A stretch of DNA of 64,000 nt, taken from Micropruina sp. (GTDB lineage: Bacteria > Actinomycetota > Actinomycetes > Propionibacteriales > Propionibacteriaceae). The notes below the pieces were generated by a model that was not told the DNA's origin, searched no databases, and worked only from the letters and a program-made list of their open reading frames with translations. Numbering within the stretch: position 1 is the stretch's first letter; every line of letters starts with the position of its first letter. The translations under genes were made by a program, and so were the position numbers. This document shows, piece after piece, positions 1 through 9,276 of the stretch. Where the stretch lies: positions 310,001 to 374,000 of the forward strand of contig JADJTO010000003.1 of assembly GCA_016711105.1 (NCBI GenBank), given 5' to 3'.

Positions 1-285
1 GGCGAGCGCGGCGTTGGCGTTGGCGTAGCTGAGCGGCCAGGCCCCGGCGCCGCCGCGGTAGAGCGGTCCGAGGACGAGCACCCCCACCGCGCCGACCAGC
101 GCTAGATCGATCGCTTGGCTGGAGGCGGATCGGTGCAGCCCACGTCCTGCGACAGTGCCCGCTGCGAGCGAGCCGGCCGTTACCAGGACCGCTCCGAGCC
201 CCGGGTCCGTGCCGCGGAGCACCAGAGTCACCAGCATCACCCAGGTGGTGAGCGCCGCCAGTGCCACCCCGCCGAGAAAGTCCAC
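1..285 (-). CDS. Integral membrane protein, N-terminal part, cut by window edge
   Basis: The reverse strand stays open from the epimerase to base 1 and encodes about 95 residues rich in Leu, Ala, Val and Gly, with hydrophobic runs typical of membrane segments (for example around LGGVALAALTTWVMLVTLVL). The start is uncertain: GTG at 285, GTG at 267 and ATG at 237 are all in frame, and none has a clear ribosome binding site. The reading frame also continues upstream into the epimerase without a stop. The epimerase neighbour and the hydrophobic profile would suit a polysaccharide polymerase or ligase, but this is inference; the family cannot be assigned from this fragment. Confidence 0.5.
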   Translation of the reverse strand, partial: MDFLGGVALAALTTWVMLVTLVLRGTDPGLGAVLVTAGSLAAGTVAGRGLHRSASSQAIDLALVGAVGVLVLGPLYRGGAGAWPLSYANANAALA

Positions 286-1277
286 CGTTGTGGATCGGCT
301 GATGGAGGTGGGCTGATGGCCGCCGTCCAAGGGGCAGACCTGGTACTGAGGCAGGGAGCGGAACCAGTCGACCGTTGCGCGGAGGCCATCCTGGAGCGGC
401 ACCGGCTGAACGTCAGGGAAGGACGCCAGCAGGCGATCATTGTTTGCCTGGGAGTCGCGGACGTCGCCGGCCCTGGCCTCGGTGTGAACCACGTCGGGCC
501 GGAACCCGAGGAAGGGAACCAAGTCCTCCACCAGTTGGTTCAGGGAGGTTCGACTGCCGAACGCGAGGTTGATCGGCTGAAGGTCGGTGATCCGGTTCAC
601 CACCGCATCGGCGATCACTCGGGTCAGGGTCCCCACGTAGGTGAAGTCTCGGGTCTGTTCGCCGTCCCCGTGAATGGTCAGCGGTACTCCGCGCAGGGCC
701 GCGTCGATGAAGGCAGGCACCACCGCGGCGTAGGAATGCCCGGCCGGTTGAAGCGGGCCGTACACGTTGAAGAATCGGAACGCGAGGGTCGGGGCCCGTA
801 GGTGTGCCCGAAACCCAGCGCGTAGGACTCCGTTGCCTGCTTGCTCACCGCGTACGGCGAGATCGGCTCGGTGCGCATCGACTCTCGCTTGGGGAGTTCC
901 TGGTTGGCCCCGTAGACCGAGGACGACGAGGCGACGATCACCTGCAGGTCACCGGCCCGGCGGGCCGCCTGTAGCACTTCCAGGGTGCCGGTGGCGTTGG
1001 CGTGGTGCGAGGCGATCGGGTCAAGCACCGAGCGCGGCACCGAGGGTAGAGCTGCCAGATGGACCACGGCACTGCCGCCCGCGAACGCCGAATCCAAGGC
1101 CTCCGGGTCGAGAATCGTGGCCTCGATCAGTCGGGCGCCGCTTCCCTCCAGGTTCTGGGCGAACCCGGTGGACAGGTCGTCGAAGGCGACCACCTCGGTG
1201 ACCTCTGGCCGGGTCAGCAGCTCTCGGCAGAGGTTGGCGCCGATGAACCCAGCGCCGCCCGTCACGATGACCTTCAC
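286..1277 (-). CDS. NAD-dependent epimerase/dehydratase (extended SDR), one frameshift
   Basis: This is an extended short-chain dehydrogenase of the UDP-glucose 4-epimerase type, which interconverts nucleotide sugars in the cytoplasm. It starts at GTG 1277 with the Rossmann motif TGGAGFIG near residues 6-13. SSSSVYG and the catalytic pair in YAVSK follow. The frame breaks at about 794-797, after the FGHTYG segment; one missing base restores LAFRFFNVYGP and then the C-terminal TRDFTYVGTL and DWFRSL. The protein then runs in frame into the next membrane protein, so the stop codon is also missing or lies out of frame. Substrate is unknown. The neighbouring membrane protein suggests cell-surface polysaccharide synthesis. 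Confidence 0.8.
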
Positions 1278-1368
1278 GGGCCCAACGTTATCGCGGGCCA
1301 CCAGCGCCCCTTGACGCACGTCGGTTTGTCGGACTGGTGAGGGTCGGTGACCGAACCGGCAGTCTGCG

Positions 1369-2094
1369 TCAGCCCTCCGCGCCGCTGCGCCGGAGAACTT
1401 CGCTGAGTCGTTCGGCGGCGGCCATGACGGCCGGGGCATGCAGTCGGCCCGGCTGGCGGGAGAGTCGCTCGATCGGGCCGGACACGCTGACCGCGGCAAT
1501 CACTTTGCCCGAAGGTGAGCGCACTGGAGCCGAGACCGATGCCACACCCGCTTCACGTTCGGCCACGGACTGGGCCCAGCCACGACGACGGACGGTGGAC
1601 AACGCCACGGCCGAGAAAGAGGCACTCTGCAACCCACGCTGGATCCGCTCCGCATCTTCCCAGGCGAGCAGCACTTGCGCGGCCGAGCCGGCAGACATGG
1701 TGAGCTGGGATCCGACGGGAATGGTGTCGCGCAGGCCCGAGGGACGCTCGGCGGCTGCGGCGCAGACGCGCAGGTCGCCCTGTCGGCGAAACAGTTGTGC
1801 CGACTCGCCGGTGATGTCTCGCAGCCGGGCCAGCACTGGACCGGCGGTGGCCAGAAGACGGTCCTCACCGGCGGCCGAGGCAAGCTCGGTCAAGCGCGGG
1901 CCGAGGACGAAGCGTCCTTGCAGGTCGCGGCTGACCAGGCGGTGATGCTCCAAGGCCACGGCCAGCCGATGCGCGGTCGGTCGAGCCAGTCCGGTGGCCG
2001 TGACCAGACCGGCCAGCGTGGTTGGCCCCTGCTCCAGAGCGGTCAAGACCAAGGCGGCCTTATCTAGTACGCCTACACCACTTGAGTTGTCCAT
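1369..2094 (-). CDS. ltbR: IclR-family regulator of leuCD (LtbR/NdgR type)
   Basis: This 241-residue IclR-family repressor has an N-terminal winged helix-turn-helix (about residues 8-60, with LAGLVTATGLARPTAHRLA) and a C-terminal effector domain. It is transcribed divergently from leuCD, the conserved actinobacterial position of LtbR in Corynebacterium glutamicum and NdgR in Streptomyces, which control leucine and other amino-acid genes. The 95-bp gap between the two start codons is therefore the likely operator region. The ATG lies seven bases after a -10 element, which suggests a leaderless transcript. The family is clear from sequence; the regulatory target is inferred from position. Confidence 0.9.
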   Translation of the reverse strand: MDNSSGVGVLDKAALVLTALEQGPTTLAGLVTATGLARPTAHRLAVALEHHRLVSRDLQGRFVLGPRLTELASAAGEDRLLATAGPVLARLRDITGESAQLFRRQGDLRVCAAAAERPSGLRDTIPVGSQLTMSAGSAAQVLLAWEDAERIQRGLQSASFSAVALSTVRRRGWAQSVAEREAGVASVSAPVRSPSGKVIAAVSVSGPIERLSRQPGRLHAPAVMAAAERLSEVLRRSGAEG

Positions 2095-2100
2095 GAGGTG

Positions 2101-2129
2101 ATATTGCCGTCTCGAATCTTGATATGCAA
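2101..2129 (-). promoter_or_regulatory. Predicted ltbR promoter
   Basis: On the reverse strand TTGCAT (bases 2129-2124) and CAATAT (2106-2101) are separated by exactly 17 bases, a good match to a housekeeping sigma promoter. Transcription seven bases past the -10 would begin at 2094, the A of the ltbR ATG. The element lies in the shared ltbR-leuC intergenic region, so a repressor bound here could act on both genes. Confidence 0.6.
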
Positions 2130-2133
2130 GTCT

Positions 2134-2184
2134 TATACTGAAATTGAGGCGCGCGAACGCGTGTGCGTCGGTATGCCAGGAGGA
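2134..2184 (+). promoter_or_regulatory. Predicted leuC -10 element and ribosome binding site
   Basis: TATACT at 2134-2139 is a near-consensus -10 hexamer pointing at leuC, but no good -35 lies 16-18 bases upstream, so this promoter may need an activator or be weak. AGGAGG at 2179-2184 sits just ahead of the leuC ATG at 2190 and selects that start over upstream in-frame codons. Confidence 0.5.
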
Positions 2185-2189
2185 CGATC

Positions 2190-3587
2190 ATGCCCAAGAC
2201 ACTCAGCGACAAGGTGTGGGAGAGCCACGTCGTGCGGCGCGCGCCGGGCGAACCGGACCTGCTCTACATTGACCTGCACTTGGTGCACGAGGTCACCTCA
2301 CCGCAGGCGTTCGACGGTCTGCGCCTTGCCGGTCGCGGGGTGCGTCGGACCGATCTCACCCTGGCCACCGAGGATCACAACACCCCCACCCTGAACATCA
2401 CCGCGCCGATCGCGGACCCGGTGAGCCGACTGCAGGTGGACACGCTGCGCGCGAACGCGGCCGAGTTCGGGGTCCGGATCCACTCCTTGGGCGACCTGGA
2501 TCAGGGCGTCGTGCACATCATCGGCCCTCAGTTGGGCGTCACCCAGCCCGGCCTGACCGTGGTCTGCGGTGACTCTCACACCTCCACTCACGGTGCCTTC
2601 GGCGCCCTGGCCTTCGGCATCGGGACGTCCGAGGTTGAACATGTTCTCGCCACCCAGACCCTGACCCAGGCGCGACCCAAGACGATGGCGGTGAACGTCA
2701 ACGGCGTCCTGTCTCCGGGAGTCACTCCCAAAGATCTGGTGCTCGCGCTGATCGCCAAGGTCGGCACCGGTGGCGGACAGGGCTACGTCGTGGAGTACCG
2801 CGGCGAGGCCATCCGTGCGATGAGCATGGAAGGTCGGATGACCATCTGCAACATGTCGATCGAGTGGGGCGCGAAGGCAGGCATGATCGCTCCGGATCAG
2901 ACCACCTTCGACTACCTCAAAGGCCGTCCGCACGCGCCCGCGGGTGCCGACTGGGATGCCGCGGTCACCTACTGGTCAACCCTCTACACCGATCCGGACG
3001 CCACGTTCGACGTCGAAGTCGAACTCGACGCGGCGTCCCTGACCCCGTTCGTCACCTGGGGCACCAACCCCGGCCAGGGGGTCCCGCTGGGGGCCGTTGT
3101 GCCCTCGCCGAGCGACTTCACCGATCCGGTCGATCGCGCGGCGGCGGAGCGTGCCCTGGAGTACATGGCCCTGGAGGCCGGCACGCCAATGCGGCAGATC
3201 AGGGTGGACACGGTCTTCCTGGGCTCCTGCACGAACGGGCGGATCGAGGATCTGCGCCTAGCCGCATCCGTGATCAAGGGTCGTAAGGTCGCCCCCGGGG
3301 TGCGCATGCTCGTGGTGCCCGGCTCTGCCCGGGTCCGCCTGCAAGCCATGGGCGAGGGCCTCGACAAGGTGTTCACTGACGCGGGTGCCGAGTGGCGTGA
3401 GGCGGGATGCTCGATGTGCCTGGGCATGAATCCCGACCAACTGGCACCGGGGGAGCGGAGCGCCTCAACCTCCAACCGGAACTTTGAAGGCCGCCAAGGC
3501 AAGGGCGGTCGCACCCACCTGGTGTCCCCACCGGTAGCCGCTGCGACGGCAGTGCGCGGCACCCTCAGCTCCCCGGCAGATCTGTAA
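2190..3587 (+). CDS. leuC: 3-isopropylmalate dehydratase large subunit
   Basis: This 465-residue protein is the aconitase-type large subunit that, with LeuD, isomerises 2-isopropylmalate to 3-isopropylmalate in leucine synthesis. The [4Fe-4S] ligands are visible at C347 ([11 protein letters not shown]), C407 and C410 (GCSMCLGMN). [14 protein letters not shown] near the N-terminus and [10 protein letters not shown] in the middle are family landmarks. The start at ATG 2190 is set by an AGGAGG ribosome binding site; the open frame itself reaches back to 2163. leuD follows after 12 bases, so the two are co-transcribed. The divergent IclR regulator is the likely controller. Confidence 0.97.
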   Translation: MPKTLSDKVWESHVVRRAPGEPDLLYIDLHLVHEVTSPQAFDGLRLAGRGVRRTDLTLATEDHNTPTLNITAPIADPVSRLQVDTLRANAAEFGVRIHSLGDLDQGVVHIIGPQLGVTQPGLTVVCGDSHTSTHGAFGALAFGIGTSEVEHVLATQTLTQARPKTMAVNVNGVLSPGVTPKDLVLALIAKVGTGGGQGYVVEYRGEAIRAMSMEGRMTICNMSIEWGAKAGMIAPDQTTFDYLKGRPHAPAGADWDAAVTYWSTLYTDPDATFDVEVELDAASLTPFVTWGTNPGQGVPLGAVVPSPSDFTDPVDRAAAERALEYMALEAGTPMRQIRVDTVFLGSCTNGRIEDLRLAASVIKGRKVAPGVRMLVVPGSARVRLQAMGEGLDKVFTDAGAEWREAGCSMCLGMNPDQLAPGERSASTSNRNFEGRQGKGGRTHLVSPPVAAATAVRGTLSSPADL

Positions 3588-3599
3588 GGAGAATCCGAC

Positions 3600-4205
3600 A
3601 TGGACAAGTTCAACACCCACACCGGCATCCCGGTTCCGTTGCGCCGCAGCAACGTCGACACCGATCAGATCATCCCCGCGGTGTACCTGAAGCGGGTCAC
3701 CCGAACCGGGTTCGAGGACGGGCTGTTCGCCGCCTGGCGCAACGACCCCGCCTTCGTGCTCAATCAGCCCGCCTATGCCCAGGGCTCGATCCTGGTCGCC
3801 GGCCCCGACTTCGGCACCGGCTCCTCGCGCGAGCACGCCGTGTGGGCTCTGCAGAACTATGGCTTCGCGGTGATCATCGGCTCACGTTTCGGCGACATCT
3901 TCCGCAACAACTCCGGGAAGGCGGGTCTGCTGATCGCCGTGGTCAGCCAGGAGGTGGTCGAGGAACTCTGGGATCACGCCGAGACCAACCCGGGCGATCA
4001 GATCGAGGTCAGCCTTCTGACCAAGCAGATCACCGCCGGTGGGAAGACGTATGGCTTCCAGATCGACGACTACACGCGGCAGCGGTTGCTCGAAGGCCTC
4101 GACGACATCGGGCTGACCCTGCAGCATGCCGACCTGATCGCCGACTTCGAGGCGGCTAGGCCGTCCTTCCTGCCCAAGACGCTGCCGGCCCGCACCGCCG
4201 GTTAG
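3600..4205 (+). CDS. leuD: 3-isopropylmalate dehydratase small subunit
   Basis: This 201-residue small subunit carries the swivel domain that completes the LeuCD active site. The signature [15 protein letters not shown] lies near residues 18-32 and [13 protein letters not shown] near 73-85; both are diagnostic of LeuD. Length matches the bacterial family. An AAGGAGAA ribosome binding site overlaps the leuC stop region 12 bases upstream, supporting translation from the leuCD message. The gene after it is convergent, so the operon ends here. Confidence 0.97.
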   Translation: MDKFNTHTGIPVPLRRSNVDTDQIIPAVYLKRVTRTGFEDGLFAAWRNDPAFVLNQPAYAQGSILVAGPDFGTGSSREHAVWALQNYGFAVIIGSRFGDIFRNNSGKAGLLIAVVSQEVVEELWDHAETNPGDQIEVSLLTKQITAGGKTYGFQIDDYTRQRLLEGLDDIGLTLQHADLIADFEAARPSFLPKTLPARTAG

Positions 4206-4211
4206 TCCGGC

Positions 4212-4403
4212 TCACGCCAGCCAGGCTCGGACGACCCGGCCGTCCAACACTTCGGCGTGCAGGCGCTGACCGTTGCGGACGAACCGCAGGTTCATCAAGG
4301 CTGCGCTCGGAAGCTCGACCCGGTGACCGCTGGCCGTCACCGCCTGCCACCCGCTCGGCGTGCTCCCCGCCACGGTGATCGTGGTCAGTCGCTGTTGGGT
4401 CAT
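4212..4403 (-). CDS. Small conserved-type hypothetical protein
   Basis: This 63-residue reading frame has the balanced composition of a real protein (for example SGWQAVTASGHRVELPSAAL and GQRLHAEVLDGRV) and reads like a small beta-rich domain. It is convergent with leuD, six bases away, and is divergent from plsC. I do not recognise a named family. No signal peptide or membrane segment is present. A coding call is supported by composition and by the lack of a competing frame here. Confidence 0.55.
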   Translation of the reverse strand: MTQQRLTTITVAGSTPSGWQAVTASGHRVELPSAALMNLRFVRNGQRLHAEVLDGRVVRAWLA

Positions 4404-4526
4404 GGGCTCAGCGTAAGACGGGTTGATCTCAGTTTCACAACGTCAGTCGTGCTGCCCCGACCACGGGTGTGTCGGCTCCCAGGCTGTGGATAGCCTGTTC
4501 CGAGCCAGCTTCCCGGAGGGGACCCA

Positions 4527-5339
4527 ATGTCGAGCAACCGCGCCGCAAAGGCCCTAGCCCAGGTCAATCGCGCCCCGGTCCAGCCCACGTACCGGACGTT
4601 GGCCTCGGTGGTGGGTGGCGCCCTGCGACTCCTGACCAAGCAGCAGTGGTTGGGCGGGGAACGGATCCCCCGGATCGGCGGCATCATCGTCGTCTCCAAC
4701 CACATTTCAAACTTTGACCCTCTCGTGCTCGGCCACTTCCTGATCTGGCATGGCCGTTGGCCGCGGGCCCTGGGCAAGATCGATCTGTGGAGGGTGCCGG
4801 TGATCGGCTGGCTAGCCCGTGAAACCGGTCAGATCCCGGTGGAGCGGCACACCGAGCGCGCCGGGAACTCGCTCATCCTGGCCGAGGAGGCCCTGGCAGC
4901 CCACGAATGCGTCGTGATCTACCCCGAGGGGACCATCACCGCAGACCCGGACGGCTGGCCGATGGTCGCACGGCCGGGTGCGGCCAAACTGGCCTTCCGC
5001 ACCGGCGCACCGGTGATCCCGGTCGCCCAATGGGGGGCCAACGAGGTGATGCCAGGCAAGAAGCCCACCTGGCCACGGTTGTTCCCGCGCAAGACGATGC
5101 GACTGCTCGCCGGCGAACCGGTGGATCTGTCCGACCTGGCAGAGGCGGCCGATCTGCCGTCGGCGGCAGCTGAGGCCAGCGTCCGGATCATGGATGCCCT
5201 CACCGCGCTCCTGGTGGAACTCAGGGGTGTCCGGCACCGGTCGGCCGCTACGACACTCGGGTCGGTCGACGGCTGCCGCGAGACTGGTCTGGCACCGAGG
5301 GCTAGAGCCCGGGCGGATCGCCTAGGGTGTGGGCCATGA
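4527..5339 (+). CDS. plsC: 1-acyl-sn-glycerol-3-phosphate acyltransferase
   Basis: This acyltransferase makes phosphatidic acid by acylating lysophosphatidic acid at the membrane surface. The catalytic NHxxxxD motif is seen as NHISNFD near residue 57, and YPEGTI near residue 132 is the second signature. A GGAGGGG ribosome binding site precedes ATG 4527. The stop overlaps the ddl ATG as ATGA. The last 40 or so residues, after ALLVELRG, look unlike the family; a neighbouring frame reads PAPVGRYDTRVGRRLPRDW and stops at 5305, so an indel near 5230 is possible. In many actinobacteria gpsA lies between plsC and ddl, and it is absent here. Confidence 0.88.
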   Translation: MSSNRAAKALAQVNRAPVQPTYRTLASVVGGALRLLTKQQWLGGERIPRIGGIIVVSNHISNFDPLVLGHFLIWHGRWPRALGKIDLWRVPVIGWLARETGQIPVERHTERAGNSLILAEEALAAHECVVIYPEGTITADPDGWPMVARPGAAKLAFRTGAPVIPVAQWGANEVMPGKKPTWPRLFPRKTMRLLAGEPVDLSDLAEAADLPSAAAEASVRIMDALTALLVELRGVRHRSAATTLGSVDGCRETGLAPRARARADRLGCGP

Positions 5340-6457
5340 CCAGCGCTACCCCTCGGATCCGTGTTGCCGTCGTCTTCGGCGGCGTCAGTTCGGAGCATGA
5401 TGTCTCCTGCCTGACTGCGGGCGGAGTGAGCCGGGCGCTGGACCGGGAGCGCTTCGAGGTCGTGGGCATCGGCATCACTCCGACGGGTCGCTGGGTCCAG
5501 GTTCCCGAAGCTGAGCTGGTGGCCCTCGAGGTGGTCGATCATCAACTTCCGCGGCTCGACGAAGCTCGCCCTTCGGCCGCGGTGACCGGCACGGCGACGG
5601 GTGCTCAGGTGGCGACCATGGTCGAGGGGCGGCTCACCGACGTTCGCGAGTTCGAGGTCGCGTTCTCCTTACTGCATGGCCCCTTCGGCGAGGACGGCAC
5701 CATCCAGGGCATGTTCGAGATGCTCGGCGTGCCGTACGTGGGGTCGGGGGTGGCCGCCAGCGCCAACGGCATGGACAAGGACCTGATGAAGCGGGCCTTG
5801 AGCGCGGCGGGTCTTCCCGGGTGCCGGTTCGTCGCCTTCACACCGCGACAGCTGGCCACCGACCTCGACGGCTGCATCGAGGCGGTCAACGCCCTGACGT
5901 TCCCGGTCTATGTCAAGCCCGCCCGCGGCGGCTCATCGATGGGCATTTCGCGCGTGACCGACCCGTCCGGGCTGGTTGCGGCACTCGCCGAAGCGGAGCG
6001 CTTCGACCCCAAAGTGATCGTCGAAGAGGGCTTCGTCGGGGCTCGCGAGATCGAACTCGCCGTGCTTGGCGGACGCGATGGCGGCCCACCCCGGGTGTCA
6101 CTGCCCGGGGAGATCCGGATGCACACCGACGACGCGTTCTATGACTTCGAGGCCAAGTATCTGCCCGAACAGCAGGTCAGCCTCGATGTGCCCGCCGATG
6201 TTGACGCGCATCTCGTCCCGGTGTTGCAGGACACCGCGATCAGAGCCTTCGAGGCGCTCGGCGCGGAGGGATTGTCCCGGGTTGATCTCTTCCTGACCGC
6301 CGACGGCGAGGTGTTCGTGAACGAGATCAACACCATGCCCGGCTTCACCCGAACGTCGATGTTCCCCAGCATGTGGGCGGCTTCCGGCCTGCCCTACACC
6401 GACCTGATCGCCGACCTGATCACGCAGGCTCTGCAACGTCGCGTTGGCCTGCGTTAG
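5336..6457 (+). CDS. ddl: D-alanine--D-alanine ligase
   Basis: This 373-residue ATP-grasp enzyme joins two D-alanines for peptidoglycan precursor synthesis in the cytoplasm. N-terminal VVFGGVSSEHDVSC, central LLHGPFGEDGTIQGMFE and C-terminal EINTMPGFTRTSMFP are all diagnostic. ATG 5336 is chosen over an in-frame GTG at 5327 because it makes an ATGA overlap with plsC and fits the family N-terminus. The 3' end overlaps the convergent rarD gene by 38 bases. Confidence 0.95.
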   Translation: MTSATPRIRVAVVFGGVSSEHDVSCLTAGGVSRALDRERFEVVGIGITPTGRWVQVPEAELVALEVVDHQLPRLDEARPSAAVTGTATGAQVATMVEGRLTDVREFEVAFSLLHGPFGEDGTIQGMFEMLGVPYVGSGVAASANGMDKDLMKRALSAAGLPGCRFVAFTPRQLATDLDGCIEAVNALTFPVYVKPARGGSSMGISRVTDPSGLVAALAEAERFDPKVIVEEGFVGAREIELAVLGGRDGGPPRVSLPGEIRMHTDDAFYDFEAKYLPEQQVSLDVPADVDAHLVPVLQDTAIRAFEALGAEGLSRVDLFLTADGEVFVNEINTMPGFTRTSMFPSMWAASGLPYTDLIADLITQALQRRVGLR

Positions 6458-7328
6458 TTTCGCGGAGCGACAGCCACAGGTAGACCGCTGAGCCGACCCA
6501 GACCAGGATCAACCCGCCCCAGTACGAGGCAGTGACCCGCTGGCCGAAGAACGTGATCCCCAGGACGAACTGAATCGTCGGGCCGAGGTACTGCATGATC
6601 CCGAGCACGCCGAACGGCAACCGGGGTGCGGCGATCGCGAACAACCACAGCGGGAGCGCGGTGACCAGGCCGGAGAGGGCCAGCAGCACGAACATCAGCG
6701 GCGAGGTGGCCGCCTGAAGGGAGCCGGTCACCCCCAGGAAACTGAGGTAACCGAGCGCCAGCGGTAACAAGAAGGCAGATTCGACGGCGAGCCCTTGCAG
6801 CCCGCTCAGGTGTGCCTTCTTCTTCAGCACACCGTACGTGGCAAAGCTGGCGGCCAAGGCCAGCGAGATCCAGACGGTGCTCAGATTGCCGTAGGAGATC
6901 ACCAGGACGCCCACCGCTGCCAAGGCACCGCCGACCTTTCCACCCACACCCAGTCGTTCGCCGAAGACCAGCACACCCAACACCACGTTCACCAGCGGGT
7001 TGATGAAGTAGCCCAGCGAGGCCTCCACGACGAAATGATTGTCGACCGCCCAGATGTAGATCAGCCAGTTGATCCCGATCAGGACTGAGGTGAGGAGCAG
7101 CTTGGGCCAGGCCGTCCTGACCAAGACCCCCTCGCGGATCCAGCCCCAGCCGCCGCGGAGGGCCAACAGGGCGAGTCCGACGAAGGCGAAGGACCACGCG
7201 ATGCGATGCGCGAGCACCTCCATCGGGGTGGTCGGCTGGAGCAGCTTGAGGAACAGCGGCAGGAAGCCCCAGAGCAGGTAGGCGCCGAGCCCGGCGGCCA
7301 GCGGTTGACTTAGTGGGGCCTTGAACAC
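6420..7328 (-). CDS. rarD: RarD-type EamA/DMT transporter
   Basis: This 302-residue protein has about ten hydrophobic segments and the RarD signatures LWGFLPLFLKLL near the N-terminus and HRIAWSFAF. It belongs to the drug/metabolite transporter superfamily and sits in the cytoplasmic membrane. Its substrate is unknown; RarD was named for chloramphenicol sensitivity in other bacteria, a weak guide to function. The final residues AGQRDVAEPA are encoded within the overlap with ddl. It stands alone between convergent ddl and divergent thiL. Confidence 0.85.
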   Translation of the reverse strand: MFKAPLSQPLAAGLGAYLLWGFLPLFLKLLQPTTPMEVLAHRIAWSFAFVGLALLALRGGWGWIREGVLVRTAWPKLLLTSVLIGINWLIYIWAVDNHFVVEASLGYFINPLVNVVLGVLVFGERLGVGGKVGGALAAVGVLVISYGNLSTVWISLALAASFATYGVLKKKAHLSGLQGLAVESAFLLPLALGYLSFLGVTGSLQAATSPLMFVLLALSGLVTALPLWLFAIAAPRLPFGVLGIMQYLGPTIQFVLGITFFGQRVTASYWGGLILVWVGSAVYLWLSLRETNAGQRDVAEPA

Positions 7329-7391
7329 GTGGGCGATCGTGTCACGTCGGGCTCCGGGTGTCTAAGCTCACACGCGACGACAGGGGTGGGT

Positions 7392-8336
7392 ATGGCGGGC
7401 GTGACAGTGGCCGAACGCGGCGAGTTCAATCTGATCGCCGCGGTGGTGGCCGGTCTGCCCAGCGCGGACTCGGTGCTGCTGGGACCAGGCGATGATGGCG
7501 CCGTCCTTCGCCCCGACGGCGACCTGGTGATCAGCATCGACACCATGGTGGAAGGCGTCCACTTCCGTAAGGACTGGTCGAGCGCGAGTGATGTCGGACG
7601 TAAGGCGGTGGCCTCCTCGATCGCCGACATCGAGGCGATGGGGGCTGTCCCCAGTGCCCTCGTGATCAGCCTGGCCCTCCCCGGCGACCTGGAGGTCGCC
7701 TGGGTGACCGAGTTCTCGGCCGGTGTGCGCGAGGAGTGCCGACTCGCCGGGGCGGTCCTGGTCGGTGGGGACACCACATCGGCCAGCGACATCACCGTCA
7801 CCTGCAGCGTGCTGGGCAATCTAGGCGGACGTGCGGCCGTGACACGCACGGGGGCGCGTCCGGGCGACGTGCTGGCGATCTGCGGCCGGCTCGGTTGGGC
7901 GGCGGCCGGGTTGGCGGTGCTCAAGCGAGGGTTCCGCTCCCCGCGGGCGGTGGTGGTGGCGCATCGCGTGCCGGAGCCTCCCTACGGTGCCGGGCTCGTG
8001 GCGGCTGAGGCGGGCGCAACCTCGATGATCGATGTGTCGGACGGTCTACTCGCCGACGTCGGCCACCTTGCCCGGGGTTCGGGGATGACCTTCGACATCA
8101 ATTCGGCCCTGCTCGACATCGCCGAACCGCAGCGCGTGGTGGCGGCCGCCATCGGCGGCGGGGACCCCTTGGTCTTCGCCCTCACCGGCGGGGACGATCA
8201 CGCCCTCGCGGCCACCTTCCCGCCCGAGTCGGTCCCCGAGGGCTGGACGGTCATCGGGACGGTGGCCGCCGGGGAGCCCGGGGTTCTGGTCGACGGTCAG
8301 CCGTGGGAGGGCGAAGCGGGCTGGCACCACTTCTGA
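7392..8336 (+). CDS. thiL: Thiamine-monophosphate kinase
   Basis: This 314-residue PurM-like kinase phosphorylates thiamine monophosphate to the diphosphate cofactor. GPGDDGAVL near residue 33, SIDTMVEGVHF, SIADIEAMGA and the Mg-binding GGDTT are ThiL landmarks, and DVSDGLLAD near residue 217 is the C-terminal signature. ATG 7392 is preferred over the upstream frame opening at 7329 because family proteins begin at MAGVTVAERGEF-like sequence. In other actinobacteria thiL also follows ddl, so the position is conserved even though rarD intervenes. Confidence 0.95.
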   Translation: MAGVTVAERGEFNLIAAVVAGLPSADSVLLGPGDDGAVLRPDGDLVISIDTMVEGVHFRKDWSSASDVGRKAVASSIADIEAMGAVPSALVISLALPGDLEVAWVTEFSAGVREECRLAGAVLVGGDTTSASDITVTCSVLGNLGGRAAVTRTGARPGDVLAICGRLGWAAAGLAVLKRGFRSPRAVVVAHRVPEPPYGAGLVAAEAGATSMIDVSDGLLADVGHLARGSGMTFDINSALLDIAEPQRVVAAAIGGGDPLVFALTGGDDHALAATFPPESVPEGWTVIGTVAAGEPGVLVDGQPWEGEAGWHHF

Positions 8337-8361
8337 GCCTGCGGGCTGTGATCCGGACCGG

Positions 8362-9276
8362 TCAGAAGGCGGGTCTGCGGTTCAGTTGCGCGGCGCACCA
8401 GGGGAGTAACTGGTCATCCATCGCGTAGTAGAGGGCGTAGTAGCGGCGGTAGGCGTCGATCAACCACGCATCGGCGCCGAGGTGTTCGGCCAGACGCGCC
8501 TCCAACCAGGCGGCGTCGGCGTCGGCGTGCGGGTAGGGGGTCAACTCGACGAACGCGACCAGCCCGACCAGATCCAGCACCGGGTCAGCGACCAGGGAGT
8601 GCACGCTGACATCGAGGACTCCGCCGAGCCGACCATCCGGGGAGAAGATCAGGTTGGCTGGTGCAAGGTCCCCGTGGACGAAGGCCGGGTCGATGCGGCG
8701 CGCCGACAGTGCGTGGAGAAGGTTGGCCTGTTGCCGGATCAGGTCGGGGACCAGGGCTGCGAGGAGCTTTCGGTTGGCTCCCAGGCTGATCTCGATCTGG
8801 GCAGCGTAGAGCTCGGCCGGGGAGGAGAAGCGTGCCTCGGGTTGCCAGGGACGACCGGGGCCGGAGCGGGGGAGCGGCAGCTCGGCTAGACGCGTGGCTG
8901 CCTCGAGGGCCGTCATCAGCCCAGCTCGTCGACGCTGGTCACTCTCGACCCGAGCCAGCCAGCGTCCGCCGTCCAGCCCCGGCATCCGGGCCTCGATGGT
9001 GTAACGCTGCACGTCCCAGCGGCCCTGCTCGAGCACCCGGGGTAGGGCGAAGCCGAGGTTGATCCCGCTCCAACTCGCCAGGAGTGCGTTGATCGCATCA
9101 GCACTCTCCTCCGGCTCGCTGCTGGGGGAGAGGATTCGCAGCACCCGGTCTCGATCCAGGGCGAAGACTCTGGCCTCGCCGCCTGAGCCGAGGAGTTGGT
9201 CGGCTCCAATGCCGAAGCGACGCAGCAGCTCAGGCTCGTCCGGTCCGGGCGCGGTATAGGACTGCTCGACACTCAC
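8362..9276 (-). CDS. Phosphotransferase of the aminoglycoside/choline kinase (APH) fold
   Basis: This 304-residue protein has the APH-type kinase fold: an N-terminal nucleotide-binding lobe with LGSGGEARVFAL near residue 30, the catalytic loop FVHGDLAPANLIF near residue 206 and the metal-binding GVLDVS about 20 residues later. Such enzymes phosphorylate small molecules in the cytoplasm, but the substrate cannot be predicted and a resistance role should not be assumed. It is convergent with thiL and divergent from ftsK. Confidence 0.85.
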   Translation of the reverse strand: MSVEQSYTAPGPDEPELLRRFGIGADQLLGSGGEARVFALDRDRVLRILSPSSEPEESADAINALLASWSGINLGFALPRVLEQGRWDVQRYTIEARMPGLDGGRWLARVESDQRRRAGLMTALEAATRLAELPLPRSGPGRPWQPEARFSSPAELYAAQIEISLGANRKLLAALVPDLIRQQANLLHALSARRIDPAFVHGDLAPANLIFSPDGRLGGVLDVSVHSLVADPVLDLVGLVAFVELTPYPHADADAAWLEARLAEHLGADAWLIDAYRRYYALYYAMDDQLLPWCAAQLNRRPAF

